64,000 nt of DNA from Gordonia sediminis (GCA_004193205.1 RZUM01000007.1:248001-312000); one strand, 5' to 3'. Positions 8,215 to 16,187 are shown, counted from the first letter of the stretch. Numbers and translations are program-made. Notes: generated by a model not told the origin, from the letters alone.

Positions 8215-9216
8215 CTATGCCATCAGGGCGCGGAAACGCCAGTCGAGAACGGGACGTTCGAGGTCGCCGTCGTGGGCGACGACGATCGCCCGGAGATCGA
8301 GGATGCCGCCGGACGCCGCCGTCGCGGTGGCCTTTTCGACGGTGAGCTCGCTGGTCAGCGTGTCACCCTCGTGTACCGGACCGGTGTGGTCACATGATTC
8401 CCAGCCGAGCACCGCGACCAGGTTCGGCAGCGCCCGATTAGCCTGTGCCAGAGCGAGTCCGATGGTGTGTCCGCCATATACGAGCCGACCCGCCTGCCCG
8501 ACCCGTTCGTCGTGGTGGGTCGCCGCGATGTTCAGGGTGAGGCGTGCGAGTTCCGGTGCGCTGGATACCACGTCACCGCTGGAGGTGTACACATTCCCGG
8601 CGAGATCGGGAGAGAAGTGTTGGCCCGGCACGCAATCGCGATACGCCGCCAGATCCCAGTCCGGAAGGACGGCATCCGCTGGCACGTCGGCGCCGATCGC
8701 CGACAGATCGTCGGCGGCACGGACCCGGTCCGGGTCGGCGTCCGCGGACAGCGGCAGCATGGCGCACCGATAGAAGTCCAGGACCGTGTCACCGTTCTGG
8801 TCGGTGGTGATCATGTGCAAGGCGGCCAGCCCGGTCGGGGCGCGGCCGGGCTTTGCGGAGTTCTCCTTCAGGCCGACGACCTCGGTTGTGGTGGACAGCG
8901 TGTCGCCGACGTGCGGATAGCGCAGGAACCTCAGCCCGCGGTAGAACAGATTCGCCTTCACATGGTGGGTGGCCAGCGTGGACTGGCCGATCGCGAGGTC
9001 GGTGACCAGACCCGGATGGGCGACGGGCTCGGATCGTCCGGTGACGCGCTGCGCGAGCGTGACATCGAGGGCCAGGCGCGCGCGGTCGCCGAGGATGGCC
9101 TGGTGAGTGGCGGCCATTCCCGACGTGATCGTCGCCGACGGCGCACCGTCGAACGTCTGCCCGACGGTGAGTTCGTCGAAATACGGTCCGCCGACCGGTG
9201 TCTGCGTGCCACTCAT
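8215..9216 (-). CDS. MaoC-like dehydratase/hydratase (double hotdog; mesaconyl-CoA hydratase-like)
   Basis: 333 residues from the ATG at 9216, which overlaps the stop of the CitE-like gene (ATGA, 9213-9216); the frame extends upstream but that overlaps the neighbour by 200 bp. The protein has two hotdog halves: the first near PYFDELTVGQTFDGAP and AHPGLVTDLAIGQ, the second near RLVYGGHTIGLALAQANRA. Length and layout fit the mesaconyl-CoA/itaconyl-CoA hydratase type rather than single-domain MaoC. It probably hydrates an unsaturated acyl-CoA made by the adjacent CoA-transferase, feeding the CitE-like lyase. Confidence 0.87.
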   Translation of the reverse strand: MSGTQTPVGGPYFDELTVGQTFDGAPSATITSGMAATHQAILGDRARLALDVTLAQRVTGRSEPVAHPGLVTDLAIGQSTLATHHVKANLFYRGLRFLRYPHVGDTLSTTTEVVGLKENSAKPGRAPTGLAALHMITTDQNGDTVLDFYRCAMLPLSADADPDRVRAADDLSAIGADVPADAVLPDWDLAAYRDCVPGQHFSPDLAGNVYTSSGDVVSSAPELARLTLNIAATHHDERVGQAGRLVYGGHTIGLALAQANRALPNLVAVLGWESCDHTGPVHEGDTLTSELTVEKATATAASGGILDLRAIVVAHDGDLERPVLDWRFRALMA

Positions 9217-10055
9217 GCCGGATTCACCTTCGACAACACACGCCGCGCCGACACGGCGAGCGCCTCGTCGAGCATGCGGTCGTCGAGCTTCGCGGCGCCG
9301 TCGCCGAGTCGGGCCGCGTCGTCGAGAGCCGAGAGCACGCGGCGCGCATCCTCCACCGCCGCGGCATCCGGAGTGAAGATGGTTGTCGCCGAATCGATCT
9401 GAGCGGGATGGATGACCCACGTCCCGTCGAAGCCGAGATCACGCACCCAGGTCTTCGCGCCCCGGAAACCGTCGTCGTCGGCGATCGTCAGGTGCGGGCC
9501 GTCCACCATCGACACACCCGCCGCGCGGGCCGCCAACAACACGGTTTCCTGGACGACGTGCCACACCGACTGTGGCGCCGACGACGAACGCCCCAGTGTC
9601 GCGGCGAGATCCGCATAGCCGATGACGACAGCATCCAGCCGGTCGGAGGCCGTGCAGATGGTTGCGATGTCGCGGATGCCCGTCGGTGTCTCGACGAGGA
9701 TCTGCAGTCGGGCCGGTGCGTCGCCGAGGAGTCGGTCGGCCTCGACGAGTTGTGCCGGCGACTCCGCCTTCGGCAACACCACCGAGGTCAGCGCCCCCAT
9801 CGCGGCGCAGGCCGCCAGGTCGGCCTCGATCCAGTCGGTTCCGAACGCGTTGATGCGGATCGACACCGCGCGATCGGTCCCGAACTCCGCGACCAGTTCG
9901 CCGGCCGCCTTGCGCGCGGCGTCCTTGTTCTCGGGCGTGACGGCGTCCTCGAGGTCGAGGACCACCTCGTCGGCACCGGAGGCGAGCGCCTTACGTGCCT
10001 TGCGGTCGTCGGATGCGGGCGCGACGAGAACGGCCCGGCGGCGGAGTGGTTGCAT
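9213..10055 (-). CDS. HpcH/HpaI aldolase family, CitE-like citramalyl/malyl-CoA lyase
   Basis: 280 residues from the ATG at 10055 (GAGGGATCGC upstream); the frame has 13 additional codons upstream without support. It is a CitE-type TIM barrel: RRAVLVAPASDD at the N-terminus, ADEVVLDLEDAVTPENK with the Mg-binding acid region, then SIRINAFGTDW and LPKAES. It would cleave a beta-hydroxyacyl-CoA such as citramalyl-CoA or malyl-CoA to acetyl-CoA (or propionyl-CoA) and a 2-oxoacid. First gene of the operon with hydratase and CoA-transferase; homologous to the M. tuberculosis Rv2498c group in general type. Confidence 0.88.
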   Translation of the reverse strand: MQPLRRRAVLVAPASDDRKARKALASGADEVVLDLEDAVTPENKDAARKAAGELVAEFGTDRAVSIRINAFGTDWIEADLAACAAMGALTSVVLPKAESPAQLVEADRLLGDAPARLQILVETPTGIRDIATICTASDRLDAVVIGYADLAATLGRSSSAPQSVWHVVQETVLLAARAAGVSMVDGPHLTIADDDGFRGAKTWVRDLGFDGTWVIHPAQIDSATTIFTPDAAAVEDARRVLSALDDAARLGDGAAKLDDRMLDEALAVSARRVLSKVNPA

Positions 10056-10083
10056 GCGATCCCTCGATCTTTGTACGCGAAAA

Positions 10084-10092
10084 TGTACGGCC
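10084..10092 (-). promoter_or_regulatory. Operator-like half of an inverted pair (lyase side)
   Basis: TGTACGGCC at 10084-10092, 29 bp upstream of the CitE-like start. Its inverse, GGCCGTACA, is at 10172-10180; including flanks, 12 of 13 bases agree. A related TTTGTACGCG lies at 10070-10079. The placement on both sides of the divergent promoter region suggests a shared regulator, most simply the GntR/UTRA protein encoded at 11418. Confidence 0.45.
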
Positions 10093-10142
10093 AAATTGGT
10101 ACACGAAGAGTCTTACCAGACGTCGCTCGGCAAGGGAAGTCC

Positions 10143-10180
10143 TTGACATCGTGGCCCGGAAGGGTGAATATGGCCGTACA
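10143..10180 (+). promoter_or_regulatory. Promoter (-35 TTGACA, -10 GAATAT) with overlapping operator-like site
   Basis: TTGACA at 10143-10148 and GAATAT at 10166-10171 with a 17-bp spacer, directed at the acyl-CoA dehydrogenase 50 bp downstream. GGCCGTACA (10172-10180) begins right after the -10 box, where a bound repressor would block initiation. It is the inverse of TGTACGGCC near the divergent lyase operon. Confidence 0.6.
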
Positions 10181-10221
10181 AATCAGCAACAAATGTATTT
10201 AATCCTGTGTGAGGTGGGTCC

Positions 10222-11373
10222 ATGAACAGCCTGAACGCCGAAGAGTCGTTCCTCGTCGAGACCGTCCGCGCGTTCATCGACCGCGACGTCAAGCCGACGG
10301 TTCAGGAGGTCGAGCACGCCAACGAGTACCCGGAGAAGTGGATCGAGCAGATGAAGCAGATCGGCATCTACGGACTCGCGGTGCCCGAAGAATACGGTGG
10401 GATGCCCGTTTCGATGCCCTGCTACGCACGGGTCACCCAGGAGCTCGCGCGGGGCTGGATGAGCCTGGCCGGTGCCATGGGCGGGCACACCGTGGTGGCG
10501 AAGCTGCTGACGCTGTTCGGCACCGAGGAACAGAAGCAGAGCTATCTGCCGCGACTGGCCACCGGCGAGATGCGCGCGACGATGGCGCTGACCGAGCCGG
10601 GGGGTGGCTCCGATCTGCAGAACATGGCGACCGTAGCCAAGGAAGATGGCGACGACCTCGTCATCAGCGGGTCGAAGACGTGGATCTCCAATGCCCGCCG
10701 CTCCGGGCTCATCGCGCTGCTGTGCAAGACCGACCCCAAAGCCGAACCGCGGCACCGCGGTATCTCCATCGTGTTGTGCGAGCACGGCCCGGGCCTGACC
10801 GTCTCCCGGGACCTGCCCAAGCTCGGCTACAAGGGTGTCGAGACCTGCGAACTGTCCTTCGACGGGTACCGCGTGCCCAAATCGGCGATCCTGGGGACGA
10901 CGCCCGGTAGGGGATTCGGCCAGATGATGAAGGGGCTCGAGACCGGTCGCATCCAGGTCGCGTGTCGCGCTCTCGGTGTCGCGACCGCGGCACTGGAGGA
11001 TTCACTCGAATACGCGCAGCAACGCGAATCCTTTGGGCAGCCGATCTGGAAACACCAGTCCATCGGCAACTACCTCGCCGACATGGCCACGAAGCTCACC
11101 GCCGCCCGCCAGCTCACCTGGCACGCCGCGGACCAGTACGACAAGGGTGAACGGTGCGACATGGAGGCCGGTATGGCCAAGCTGTACGCATCGGAGGTGG
11201 CCATGGAGATTGCACTGAACGCGGTCCGCATCCACGGCGGATACGGCTACTCGACAGAGTTCGACGTCGAACGTTACTTCCGCGATGCACCGCTGATGAT
11301 CGTCGGCGAGGGCACCAACGAGATCCAACGCAACGTGATCGCGAGTCAACTCGTGGCGCGCGGCGGCATCTAA
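10222..11373 (+). CDS. Acyl-CoA dehydrogenase
   Basis: A 383-residue FAD-dependent acyl-CoA dehydrogenase. The FAD/substrate signature MALTEPGGGSDLQNMA is present, and near the end IHGGYGYSTEFDVERYFRDA and GEGTNEIQRN, whose EGT glutamate corresponds to the usual catalytic base. The ATG follows GAGGTGGGTCC. It would introduce a 2,3-double bond in an acyl-CoA. It diverges from the lyase/hydratase/CoA-transferase operon and shares its control region, so its substrate is probably the saturated CoA ester entering that route (a methylsuccinyl-CoA-like or other branched substrate is possible). The GntR gene follows by 44 bp. Confidence 0.94.
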   Translation: MNSLNAEESFLVETVRAFIDRDVKPTVQEVEHANEYPEKWIEQMKQIGIYGLAVPEEYGGMPVSMPCYARVTQELARGWMSLAGAMGGHTVVAKLLTLFGTEEQKQSYLPRLATGEMRATMALTEPGGGSDLQNMATVAKEDGDDLVISGSKTWISNARRSGLIALLCKTDPKAEPRHRGISIVLCEHGPGLTVSRDLPKLGYKGVETCELSFDGYRVPKSAILGTTPGRGFGQMMKGLETGRIQVACRALGVATAALEDSLEYAQQRESFGQPIWKHQSIGNYLADMATKLTAARQLTWHAADQYDKGERCDMEAGMAKLYASEVAMEIALNAVRIHGGYGYSTEFDVERYFRDAPLMIVGEGTNEIQRNVIASQLVARGGI

Positions 11374-11417
11374 GACCAAGCAACGTCGACACGAACGCGC
11401 CGATAGGATCTCTGCCG

Positions 11418-12161
11418 ATGACTCAACTCGATGGTGCCGAACCGGCCTACCGGGCACTCGCGGCGACGCTGCGTGCCCGGATCGCGGAGGGTAGCTATCG
11501 GGGCGGTGTGCGTCTGCCGACCGAATCCGAGTTGTCCGACGAGTTCGGGCTGAGCCGGCAAACCGTGCGACGGGCCTTCCAGGATCTTGTCGCGGAGGGC
11601 GCGGTGTACCGGGTTCCGGGCCGCGGTACGTTCGCGACCGAGGGTTCCGGACGATACCTGCGGCAACTGGGGTCCATCGAGGATCTGATGAACCTGTCCG
11701 CCGACACCACGATGGAGGTGGTGTCGGCGCCGCGGCGGCAGGTCGACATCTCCGCGGCCGGCCGTCTCCGATTGGACACGGACCTGGTGTATCGCATGGC
11801 GTTTCGGCGCTTCCACGATGGCATCCCGTTCGTGCTCACCACCGTGTGGTGGCCCGAACCCGTCGCACGAGGGGTGATCGACCTGCCCGAGGTGGCGACC
11901 GGGGCGACCAGCACCCACACCATGATCGGTCTGCTCGAGCCGCACCTGGCCAGCCCGATTGCCGAGGCCGCGCAGTCGATCACGGTCGCCGCGGCGGACT
12001 CGTCGGTGGCCGAACATCTCGGCTGCGACGTGGGGCACCCCATGCTGCGGGTGGACCGGGTCTACAGCGACGCGGACGGAAACGCCGTGGAACTCGCGAT
12101 CAGCCATTTCCTGCCCGAGCACTACACGTATCGGGTCACGTTGCGGCGCAGCGGGACCTGA
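11418..12161 (+). CDS. GntR-family regulator with UTRA domain (HutC type)
   Basis: 247 residues from ATG 11418. The N-terminal winged helix is clear: LPTESELSDEFGLSRQTVRRAF and GAVYRVPGRGTFA. The C-terminal half (YRMAFRRFHDGIPFVLTT through YTYRVTLRR) is a UTRA effector domain. The gene follows the acyl-CoA dehydrogenase and is likely cotranscribed. It is the best candidate for binding the TGTACGGCC/GGCCGTACA pair in the 10070-10180 divergent region. HutC-type proteins usually repress until a pathway metabolite binds, here perhaps an organic acid or CoA ester. Confidence 0.92.
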   Translation: MTQLDGAEPAYRALAATLRARIAEGSYRGGVRLPTESELSDEFGLSRQTVRRAFQDLVAEGAVYRVPGRGTFATEGSGRYLRQLGSIEDLMNLSADTTMEVVSAPRRQVDISAAGRLRLDTDLVYRMAFRRFHDGIPFVLTTVWWPEPVARGVIDLPEVATGATSTHTMIGLLEPHLASPIAEAAQSITVAAADSSVAEHLGCDVGHPMLRVDRVYSDADGNAVELAISHFLPEHYTYRVTLRRSGT

Positions 12162-12179
12162 GCCGGCGCAAACCGCTCG

Positions 12180-13001
12180 TCAGGTGCCGCGATGGGACCG
12201 AGCGGGATCCACGACGTAGTGCGCGGAGCGCAGGAACCGCACCGCGGCCGGTGCGCCCGCGACGAAGTGAGGAGCGAGAGCCTCGCGCAGCGCGAGTCGC
12301 CATCGGGATGCCGCGACCGGGTCGGTGCGGCGCATCGCATCGATGTCGCGGGGTACCGGGATCACCACGGTTGCGGTTCGGTCGAGGCCGATGACCGCCT
12401 GCGGGTCGTCGTCGGCGACCTCGATGCCGAGTTGGGCACCCGCGGACAGCAGATCGTCGACGGTCTCGCCGGCGGGTCCTTCCGGCAGCGGAAGGTCGAC
12501 CGGCCAGGAGACCAGGAGGCGATCGCTCTCGTCGGCGCCACCGAGTTCCACGCCGAGTTCCCCGTAGAAGTCGCGGTGGTAGGCGATCGGCGAAGCGCCC
12601 AGCTTGGCGATGGTGAAGAACGCGTTGCGAGCGACGAGCGGGTCGAAGGTCCAGGTGATATCGCGCAACCCGCGGTCCCGGGCCCAGTTTCGCTGATGGA
12701 GTTTGAGTGCGTATCCGACGTTGTGGCCGAGGCCGATTCGGGTTACTCCGGTGATGTGACTGTGCAGGGTCTCACCCACCGGTGCCGCGAAGAAGCCGAC
12801 GCTCCCGCCGGCGAGCCGGCCGCCGATGTAGGCGCCGGCGACGTAGTTCCCGGCATGCGACAGCGCGCGCAGCAGTTCCGGACCCATCAGACGATTGCCG
12901 GGATCGGGATGCCAGACGTCGTCGAAAATACGGGTCAGTTGGTCGAGGTCGGCAGTGGCGGACAGCTCACGGATCTCGACGCCGGTCAACACGTTCGGCA
13001 T
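12180..13001 (-). CDS. GNAT-superfamily acetyltransferase-like protein (COG3375 type)
   Basis: 273 residues with a GNAT core near the N-terminus: LDQLTRIFDDVWHP, YVAGAYIGGRLAGGSVGFF, then SHITGVTRIGLGHNVGYALK, which supplies the acetyl-CoA loop. The mid-region (DITWTFDPLVARNAFFTIAKLGA) is characteristic of the COG3375 branch, whose function is not established. It is convergent with the GntR gene (18-bp gap) and has no clear operon partner. An N-acyltransferase role is family inference only. Confidence 0.8.
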   Translation of the reverse strand: MPNVLTGVEIRELSATADLDQLTRIFDDVWHPDPGNRLMGPELLRALSHAGNYVAGAYIGGRLAGGSVGFFAAPVGETLHSHITGVTRIGLGHNVGYALKLHQRNWARDRGLRDITWTFDPLVARNAFFTIAKLGASPIAYHRDFYGELGVELGGADESDRLLVSWPVDLPLPEGPAGETVDDLLSAGAQLGIEVADDDPQAVIGLDRTATVVIPVPRDIDAMRRTDPVAASRWRLALREALAPHFVAGAPAAVRFLRSAHYVVDPARSHRGT

Positions 13002-13096
13002 GGGTTCATTGTCTCACCGTCGTCGGCGCCGCCCAGAGAATCGGGAAACACGTGTGCCACCGACCGCAAGAAGATGCGGCCGGTGGCACAGTCGTG

Positions 13097-14179
13097 TCAC
13101 TTGGACGGATCGAGCAGGATCTTCGCGTCGTGCGGGTTGTTCGCGAGGCGCTCGAACGCGTCGGCGACCCCGTCGAGACCAACCGTGCCGGTCAGCAACG
13201 GCTCGGCGTCGATCTTTCCGGCCGCGAGCAGTGCGAAGGTCTCCGCGAACTCCTGGGGCGTGTAATACGCCGAGAACTTGAGTTCGAGTTCCTTCATCAT
13301 GCATTGGGCGGGCATGAAGGCATCCGACTCCATGTTCACACCGACGACCACGATGGTCGATCCGGCCGGTACGCCGGCGATGATCTGCTGGATCAGGTTG
13401 GGCACACCGACGCACTCGAACGCGACCGTCCGGCGAAGCGGCATCTGACCGAGCATGCCGGTCGGCGCCGCCATCCGGGCCGGGTCATCAGTGGCCGCGG
13501 CCGCCATGAGAGCCTCGTACGGCGAGCTCTCGCGCGGATCGAGGACCACGTCGGCGCCGAGACGCTGGGCCAGTTCACGGCGTTCCGCCGAGAAGTCCGC
13601 GGCGATGATCGGCCCGACACCCTTCATCTTCAGGATGGCGATGATGGCCAGTCCGATCGGACCACAACCGACGACGAGCGGAACATCGTCGGCGCCGATG
13701 TCGGCATGTCCGACCGCGCGGTACGCGACCGCCATCGGCTCGGTCAGCGCGGCCAGATCGGTGGACATGTGATCCGGGACCTCGATCATCAGCGGCTCCG
13801 ACAGCAGCATCTTCTCGGCGTAGGCGCCGGGTGCCTCGGGGCCCTGGAAGCCCAGGAACACGGGTGCCTCACGGGCGAGGATCGGCATGGACACGACGCG
13901 GCGGCCGACTGGGATCTTCTGCTCGGTGTTCGGTCCGTAGGAAGCGACCCGTCCGACGAACTCGTGGCCGAACACCATCGGCTTACTGAGGTCCATCATC
14001 TCGAAACCGACCACGGCCTTCGTCGCGGCGTTCATGTCTGCGCCGTGCTTCATGGCATGCAGATCCGAGCCACAGATCCCGCAGGCGAGCACGTCGACGA
14101 GAACCTCGCCGGGCCCCGGAGTGGGCTCCGGCACCTCTGCGACGCGCAGCTTCTCGTCTTGCATCAGTACCGCGCGCAT
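13097..14179 (-). CDS. Zinc-type alcohol dehydrogenase-like MDR protein lacking the structural zinc lobe
   Basis: 360 residues of the medium-chain dehydrogenase/reductase family. The catalytic zinc cysteine (ACGICGSDLHAM) and FGHEFVGRV are present, and the nucleotide fold shows VVGCGPIGLAIIAILK. The four-cysteine structural-zinc motif normally found around residues 90-115 is absent: the corresponding region reads PVGRRVVSMPILAR with no Cys cluster. Its ATG shares one base with the stop of the upstream cupin gene (TGATG), so the two are translationally coupled. Likely oxidises an alcohol or reduces a ketone in the same pathway as the cupin. Confidence 0.88.
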   Translation of the reverse strand: MRAVLMQDEKLRVAEVPEPTPGPGEVLVDVLACGICGSDLHAMKHGADMNAATKAVVGFEMMDLSKPMVFGHEFVGRVASYGPNTEQKIPVGRRVVSMPILAREAPVFLGFQGPEAPGAYAEKMLLSEPLMIEVPDHMSTDLAALTEPMAVAYRAVGHADIGADDVPLVVGCGPIGLAIIAILKMKGVGPIIAADFSAERRELAQRLGADVVLDPRESSPYEALMAAAATDDPARMAAPTGMLGQMPLRRTVAFECVGVPNLIQQIIAGVPAGSTIVVVGVNMESDAFMPAQCMMKELELKFSAYYTPQEFAETFALLAAGKIDAEPLLTGTVGLDGVADAFERLANNPHDAKILLDPSK

Positions 14180-14754
14180 CAGACGGTCTCCACCGAGTGG
14201 CCGGCGAAGCCACCGACGATGTAGTCGATCGGACCCAGGCCCTGAGCCTCGGAAAGGGCGCCGGTCAGGTGCTCGATCATCGCAGCATCGAGGACCGAGT
14301 GGAAGGTGCCGTCCTCATTGAAGTTGACGTTCGCGCCGACGACGATGAACAGAACAACGGTGTCCTCGGTGTTTGACTCCGGGCAGGTCAGCGTGTGGGC
14401 CGATGCGCCGGGCTCGTACAGGTAGGAGCCGGCGGTCTGCACCTGTTCCGGGTACTCCACGTAGTTCCAGCTACCGCTCATCGTGTAGGCGTCGACGGTG
14501 CCGGTGTGGTAGTGCAGCGGGACCGAGGAGCCGGGTGCGAAGGTGGCCAGCACGACCCACTCGCCCTTCTCGAGGTCCAGGCGAAGCGGCTTGAAGTGCA
14601 CGCCCGGGCCGAGCGAATCCTTGATGAGCGGATTCTTCTCGGCGTTGACGGTGAGCAGCTCGCCCTGGGGGAGTGCCACGACGGGGAGCGGCGAACCGGA
14701 GGTGGTGGAGACCGGGCCGGGGATCGGACGGCCGGAGATGGCGGGTGCAGACAT
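14179..14754 (-). CDS. Cupin-domain protein (2,4'-dihydroxyacetophenone dioxygenase-like)
   Basis: 191 residues from ATG 14754 (AAAGGAACC upstream). A single cupin barrel with metal ligands in VPLHYHTGTVDAYTM (HxH) and GASAHTL. The layout, with a leading PLPVVALPQGELLTVN segment, recalls ChrR-like and acetophenone dioxygenase cupins. It is the first gene of a two-gene operon with the MDR dehydrogenase. Sixty-one bases upstream of the start is a two-unit 21-bp direct repeat (14816-14857) that recurs before the nearby epimerase, pointing to control by the adjacent AraC-type regulator. Enzyme activity is not proven. Confidence 0.8.
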   Translation of the reverse strand: MSAPAISGRPIPGPVSTTSGSPLPVVALPQGELLTVNAEKNPLIKDSLGPGVHFKPLRLDLEKGEWVVLATFAPGSSVPLHYHTGTVDAYTMSGSWNYVEYPEQVQTAGSYLYEPGASAHTLTCPESNTEDTVVLFIVVGANVNFNEDGTFHSVLDAAMIEHLTGALSEAQGLGPIDYIVGGFAGHSVETV

Positions 14755-14815
14755 TGTGAGGTTCCTTTCATCTGTCCTCGGGGAGTGACTACAACCATGC
14801 CAGCCACGGCGCCGC

Positions 14816-14857
14816 ATTCCTTGACACAAGAGGACAAGTAATTGATGTAAGAGGACA
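14816..14857 (-). promoter_or_regulatory. AraC-type direct-repeat operator upstream of the cupin operon
   Basis: On the minus strand two 21-bp units abut: 14857-14837 and 14836-14816. Both begin TGTCCTCTT and carry TCAA at unit positions 14-17 (second unit TGTCCTCTTGTGTCAAGG). Twenty-one-bp spacing puts both half-sites on one DNA face, the usual arrangement for AraC/XylS proteins. The distance to the ATG is 61 nt, almost identical to the 60 nt at the epimerase copy. Confidence 0.6.
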
Positions 14858-14910
14858 GCTTTGTGACGTGGCGCACTCTGCGTTGCGGACGTGTCGTGCG
14901 TGCTGTCGGT

Positions 14911-15077
14911 CTAGGTGGTCCTGTTCATAAATTCGTCCGGGGTATTCGGTGGAGCGATGGGCGACTGGCAAGGCGGAGGAGTGAGCGATGACAGCGTCAT
15001 CGTGATCGACGACAACGCAGCCAGTCGTTCATCGAACGCCGAAGGCCCCCGACGAATTTATGAACAGGACCACTAAG
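14911..15077. mobile_element. MITE-like palindromic element of about 160 bp
   Basis: The ends 14915-14937 and 15051-15073 are perfect inverted repeats (TGGTCCTGTTCATAAATTCG core), and similarity continues inward to about 60 bp per arm (for example CGACTGGC against GCCAGTCG), so the whole unit can fold into one long hairpin with GATGACAGCGTCATC at its tip. No transposase is encoded. CTA occurs at both edges (14911-14913, 15073-15075) and might be a target duplication. The right edge supplies the TAG stop codon of araC. Size and structure fit a non-autonomous insertion element, but relatives were not searched. Confidence 0.6.
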
Positions 15078-16086
15078 CGTGAGCGGGGCGTCGGGATTCG
15101 GCGCGGAACTGGGCGGGGCTCACCCCGAACCATCGCCGGCAGGATCGGGTCAGAACGCTCTGTTCTGAGTATCCGAGTTCGCGTGAGAGGTGCGACAAGG
15201 TCATGTCGGTGTCACGCAGCCATCGTTCGGTGAGCTCGCGCCGGACGTCGTCGACGATGGCCGCATAGGTCGTGCCCTCGTCGGCGAGGCGCCGCTGCAA
15301 CGTCTTGGGGTGGAGACGGAACTGTCGGGCAACGGTCGGCGCCGTGGCGGCGCCGGTGGGCAGCAGCTGACGCACCAGTTCGCGCACTGCCTGGGTGAGG
15401 GTCTCGTTTTGTTGATGGATCACGTCGTCGAGGTATGCCACCATCGCCCGGTGGGCCATCTCGTCGCGGGACAGCGGCCGCGTCAGGTCGTTGGACGGCA
15501 GGGTGAACCCGCTGCGCGGTTCGGAAAACTTCGGCGTGCACGCGAAATACCGCAGGTAGTCCTCGCGGGAACCGATCGGCTCGTGCGGGATGTGGACCGA
15601 CGACGGCGCGTAGGTCGAGCCGAGCAGAAAGCGGAGCACCTTGAGGGCGACGCCGAGTGACAACTCGATCGCCTGACGATGCGGCGGAGGATGGGGGATC
15701 AGAATCCGGAACTCGAAGAACGCGGTCTCGGTATACGGGATCGGGTTGACCTCGACCGCGATAGCGGGACTGTAGGCACTCAGATACTGTTCGAAGATCC
15801 TCAGGGCATCGGCGAAACTGCCAGTGGTCCGGGCGGCGACACCGACAGGCCCAAGGATCTCGATGCCCTGACGCTGGGCGAGGCGACGGCCGAAATCGGG
15901 AGTGTTGGTCGCCGCTGCGGCCGCCTCGAGCGCATCGATCAGGGCCACATAGGTGAAGAACGACTCGAAGTTGCCGACGTCGCCGGATGCGATGCCGGCC
16001 CTGCGGAGGAGCGTCGAGGGATCGCCGCCGAGTTCGCTGACCAGCTCGGTATACCCGGTCATCGATGTGCCGCGGATCACAGACAT
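15073..16086 (-). CDS. AraC-family transcriptional regulator (arabinose-binding-like N-terminal domain, OruR/VirS type)
   Basis: 337 residues from ATG 16086; the frame runs 36 codons further, but that would place the operator repeats inside the gene. The N-terminal domain (ELVSELGGDPSTLLRRAGI) is the PF12625 type; the C-terminal AraC HTH contains QFRLHPKTLQRRLADEGTTY and LSRELGYSEQSVLTRSCRRW. A promoter TTGACC-17-GACACT (16122-16117, 16099-16094) would start transcription at about 16087, giving a leaderless mRNA at this ATG and overlapping the direct repeats, so autoregulation is likely. Its stop lies in the end of a MITE-like element. It probably controls the cupin operon and the divergent epimerase. 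Confidence 0.88.
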   Translation of the reverse strand: MSVIRGTSMTGYTELVSELGGDPSTLLRRAGIASGDVGNFESFFTYVALIDALEAAAAATNTPDFGRRLAQRQGIEILGPVGVAARTTGSFADALRIFEQYLSAYSPAIAVEVNPIPYTETAFFEFRILIPHPPPHRQAIELSLGVALKVLRFLLGSTYAPSSVHIPHEPIGSREDYLRYFACTPKFSEPRSGFTLPSNDLTRPLSRDEMAHRAMVAYLDDVIHQQNETLTQAVRELVRQLLPTGAATAPTVARQFRLHPKTLQRRLADEGTTYAAIVDDVRRELTERWLRDTDMTLSHLSRELGYSEQSVLTRSCRRWFGVSPAQFRAESRRPAHA

Positions 16087-16127
16087 GTCCTCAAGTGTCG
16101 AATACATGTCCTTGCGGGTCAAGCCTC
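16086..16127 (+). promoter_or_regulatory. AraC-type direct-repeat operator between araC and epimerase
   Basis: Two abutting 21-bp units, 16086-16106 and 16107-16127, each beginning TGTCCT and carrying GTC at unit positions 12-14 (first unit TGTCCTCAAGTGTCGAATAC; second TGTCCTTGCGGGTCAAGCC). They point toward the epimerase, whose ATG is 60 nt downstream. On the opposite strand the same bases hold the -35 and -10 boxes of araC. In both this copy and the cupin copy, TCACTCC begins 48 nt after the start of the second unit. Confidence 0.6.
16094..16122 (-). promoter_or_regulatory. Predicted araC promoter overlapping the operator
   Basis: On the minus strand TTGACC (16122-16117) and GACACT (16099-16094) are separated by 17 bp. 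The expected start point is about 16087, next to ATG 16086, so the mRNA would be leaderless. Confidence 0.45.
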
Positions 16128-16187
16128 GGAGGTTCCTCGATGCCATGGTGGAAATCACTCCGCCGAAAGCATTGAAAGGCAACACAC

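Noticed and set aside
12782-14224. 480-codon plus-strand frame
   Set aside because: Antisense of the MDR dehydrogenase and GNAT genes, Arg/His/Gly-rich, no domain.
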